From contig CADCCQ010000007.1 of the NCBI GenBank assembly GCA_902799955.1, positions 39,638-103,637 of the forward strand: 64,000 bases of DNA, written 5' to 3'. The notes under the pieces are model-generated. The model did no database searches. It was not told where the DNA came from and saw only the letters and a list, made by a program, of their open reading frames with translations. Position numbers and translations under genes: made by a program. Of this stretch, positions 62,178 to 64,000 are shown piece by piece. The stretch comes from an uncultured bacterium (lineage in GTDB: Bacteria; Verrucomicrobiota; Kiritimatiellia; RFP12; UBA1067). Within the stretch, counting starts at the first letter, position 1, and every line of letters begins with the position of its first letter.

Positions 62178-63884
62178 GTGCCGGTGTGGCTCGAGAATCA
62201 CGTTGACGAGAAGGTCGCCGCGCGACTGGAGGGCGCCGGCTTCGGCCGCATAGTGGCCAGGTGCCTTGCCGCGCGCGGCGTCACGCCGGAGGCCGTCGAC
62301 GACTTCCTCTCGCCGTCCCTGCGCGGCCTCGCCCCGCCGGAATGCCTGCCGGGCGTCGAGGACGCGGCGAGGACTGTCCTGCGGGCGGTCCGCGAGCGCC
62401 GGAGGATCGTGATTTTCGGCGACTACGACTGCGACGGAATATGCGCCACCGCCATACTCCTCAAGTCGCTCTGCATACTCGGAGCGGACGTCGCCGCGTT
62501 CATCCCGGACCGCCTCAGCGAAGGCTATGGCATGACTGCGGCGTCCGTCGCCAGGATGCTCTCGGCGAATCCGGGCGTGTCGCTCGTGGTGACGGTGGAC
62601 AACGGCATCGGCTCCGCCGACCTTGTGGCGGAGCTGGAGGGGAAGGGGATCTCCGTGGTCGTGACGGACCACCACCTTCCGGGCGAGGTGATCCCGCGCT
62701 GCACGGTCGTGAACCCCAAGCTTGAAGGCACGCCGCCTGAGCTCTCCGATCTCTGCGGGGCCGGAGTCGCGTTCATGCTCGCAAACGCCGTCGTCTCCCA
62801 GGCCAGGGCGATGGGCCTCTACAACGGCCCCAATGTCGCCGGCCCGCTCGTCGTCCTCGCCGGCCTAGCCACCGTCACTGACATAATGCCGCTCACGGGG
62901 CAGAACCGCATCCTCGTCTTTGAAGGGCTGCGGCTCTTCTCGAAATACGCCCCATACGGGCTTTCTGAGCTGCTGAACAGGGCCTCTAAGACCGCCAGCG
63001 ACAACATACAGGCCAGGGACTTCGGCTTTGCCCTTGGCCCCAGGCTCAACGCAGCCGGACGCATGGCGAGCGCGATGGAGGCGCTGCGCCTCGTCATGGC
63101 GACAGACCGCGAACAGGCCAGGCAGCTGGCCGTCCAGGTGGACATGCGCAACGGCGAGCGCAGGTCGGTCGAGCTGAAGATGACGGAGGAGGCGTCCGCC
63201 AGGCTCGTGCCGGGCGCGCCCGTGCAGATCATCGACCTGGACGAAGGGCACCAGGGCGTCGCCGGCATCGTCGCCGCCAGGATACTTGAACGGATCAGGT
63301 CCGAGGGCGCCGCCGTGCCGGTGTGCGTCGCGGTCTGCGGACACGGCTCCGCCCGCGCCCCGGAGGGCTACAACATACGCGACGCGCTTGCCGCCGCCTC
63401 GGATGCCCTCACGTCGTTCGGCGGACACGCCGCCGCCGGCGGCTACACCGTGGCAGAGGGGCGCGGCGAGTTGTTCCGCGAGCTTCTGGCGCGCGCGTGC
63501 GCGGCGCAGGCGAAGACGCATCCAGACTGCTCGGAGGGCGTGCTGCGATTCGACACCTGGGTGGATCCATCGGAGATCACGATGGACCTTGTGAAATCCC
63601 TTTCGCGCCTTGAGCCGTTCGGCGAGGGAAATCCCGAGCCGGTCTTCGCCGTGAAAGGTGTTGTGTTCTCCGACATTCGGCCGATTGGCGAGAACGGACG
63701 CCACGTCCGCCTGTCCTCGAAGTCCTGCCCCGATGCGATATGGTGGCATCGCGGAAACAAGGTCGAGGAGCTGCGCGCCGCCGCGCATTCCCCGTTCGAC
63801 ATAATGTTCGCCCCGTTCGTGTCCACATACGGCGAAGACCACGTCGAACTCCGCGTCTGCGGCCTCCGGAAGTCGGTTGACTGA
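62178..63884 (+). CDS. recJ: Single-stranded-DNA-specific exonuclease RecJ
   Basis: A 568-aa 5'-3' exonuclease of the DHH family used in recombination and mismatch repair. GTG start at 62178, 6 bases after ilvE. DHH-domain motifs are IVIFGDYDCDGICATAIL near residue 76, VVTVDNGIG, VVVTDHHLPGE and NPKLEG; GPRLNAAGRM is the conserved linker. The DHHA1 domain has SFGGHAAAGGYTVAEG (GGH near residue 415), and the OB-like C-terminal part is present (EPFGEGNPEPVFAV). Normal length. Confidence 0.94.
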   Translation: MPVWLENHVDEKVAARLEGAGFGRIVARCLAARGVTPEAVDDFLSPSLRGLAPPECLPGVEDAARTVLRAVRERRRIVIFGDYDCDGICATAILLKSLCILGADVAAFIPDRLSEGYGMTAASVARMLSANPGVSLVVTVDNGIGSADLVAELEGKGISVVVTDHHLPGEVIPRCTVVNPKLEGTPPELSDLCGAGVAFMLANAVVSQARAMGLYNGPNVAGPLVVLAGLATVTDIMPLTGQNRILVFEGLRLFSKYAPYGLSELLNRASKTASDNIQARDFGFALGPRLNAAGRMASAMEALRLVMATDREQARQLAVQVDMRNGERRSVELKMTEEASARLVPGAPVQIIDLDEGHQGVAGIVAARILERIRSEGAAVPVCVAVCGHGSARAPEGYNIRDALAAASDALTSFGGHAAAGGYTVAEGRGELFRELLARACAAQAKTHPDCSEGVLRFDTWVDPSEITMDLVKSLSRLEPFGEGNPEPVFAVKGVVFSDIRPIGENGRHVRLSSKSCPDAIWWHRGNKVEELRAAAHSPFDIMFAPFVSTYGEDHVELRVCGLRKSVD

Positions 63885-63914
63885 CCCCGGATGAAAAAAA
63901 CTTAAATTTCCCCC

Positions 63915-63943
63915 TTGCGCGAAGGCGCGGGATTTGATATACT
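63915..63943 (+). promoter_or_regulatory. Strong promoter at the right edge, probably for an rRNA operon
   Basis: TTGCGC (63915-63920), a 17-base spacer and TATACT (63938-63943) preceded by TGA. A small hairpin CGCCC / GGGCG (63955-63968) and a boxA-like element follow. No ORF starts before the window ends. Confidence 0.6.
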
Positions 63944-63973
63944 ATGCATCCGTTCGCCCCTCCGGGCGGGCGT

Positions 63974-63986
63974 CGATCTTTGACAA
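63974..63986 (+). promoter_or_regulatory. boxA-like antitermination element
   Basis: CGATCTTTGACAA matches the rrn boxA consensus TGCTCTTTAACAA at 10 of 13 positions and lies ~30 bases after the expected transcription start. This is the usual position in a 16S rRNA leader. The rRNA gene itself is beyond the window. Confidence 0.55.
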
Positions 63987-64000
63987 CCGGGAGTATGGAG

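Overview
The window is GC-rich, densely packed DNA with many ATGA/GTGA stop-start overlaps. It most resembles a gut-type bacterium of the PVC group (Kiritimatiellota/Verrucomicrobiota-like). This is inferred from gene content: DUF1080 and Gfo/Idh/MocA proteins, a GH106-type rhamnosidase, a sialate O-acetylesterase, an NPCBM-tagged glycosidase, carboxynorspermidine decarboxylase, and many secreted proteins of unknown family. No rRNA lies inside the window, so the assignment is not proven. The last bases carry a strong promoter and a boxA-like element, which suggests a ribosomal RNA operon starts just past the right edge.

Layout. 1-1992: end of a lipoprotein, an MlaE permease and a BatA-like VWA protein. 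1995-4994 (-): large secreted glycosidase. 5171-12216 (+): Bro-N protein, RlmI-like methyltransferase, then a long coupled run (69-aa basic protein, PrmA, NusG-like, transglutaminase-like, DciA-like, peptide-binding protein, TsaB). 12237-15627 (-): EEP phosphoesterase, CysE and a MetX-MetW fusion. 15682-23152 (-): carbohydrate genes (frameshifted GH106, Gfo/Idh, DUF1080) interrupted by a REP-associated transposase (RAYT) and its own palindromic repeats. 23280-37352 (+): biotin-dependent decarboxylase alpha subunit, glycogen synthase, secreted proteins, sialate esterase, ValS, NspC, GlnS, ThyX-like, and a secreted protein behind a long structured leader.

An accessory island spans 37529-56891. 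It opens with a broken Rpn-type transposase. A visibly AT-rich two-gene type IV restriction-like system follows: a 2111-aa fusion of a UvrD-like helicase and a McrB-like AAA+ ATPase, then a DUF2357/PD-(D/E)XK McrC-like nuclease. Next comes an RtcR-type sigma-54 activator (CARF-like sensor, AAA+, RtcR-type C-terminus) divergent from a consensus -24/-12 promoter. That promoter heads a nine-gene operon: two unknown small proteins, an HTH-NYN RNase, a TerY-P/YegIKL-type triad (kinase, VWA, PP2C), a glycine-zipper protein with a nuclease-like core, a Ycf46-like AAA+ ATPase and a SEDS (FtsW/RodA-like) membrane protein. This looks like a conditionally switched phospho-signalling/RNA-processing stress or conflict system and is the best candidate here for an undescribed system.

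56995-63884 (+) returns to GC-rich chromosomal genes: a DUF2723-TPR membrane protein, IlvE and RecJ. Two genome-wide habits also stand out. Short 6-8-nt repeat arrays and palindromes lie between genes and, in frame, inside housekeeping genes (valS, nspC, oadA, the glycosidase). Several genes appear to be leaderless, with an extended -10 element almost touching the start codon.
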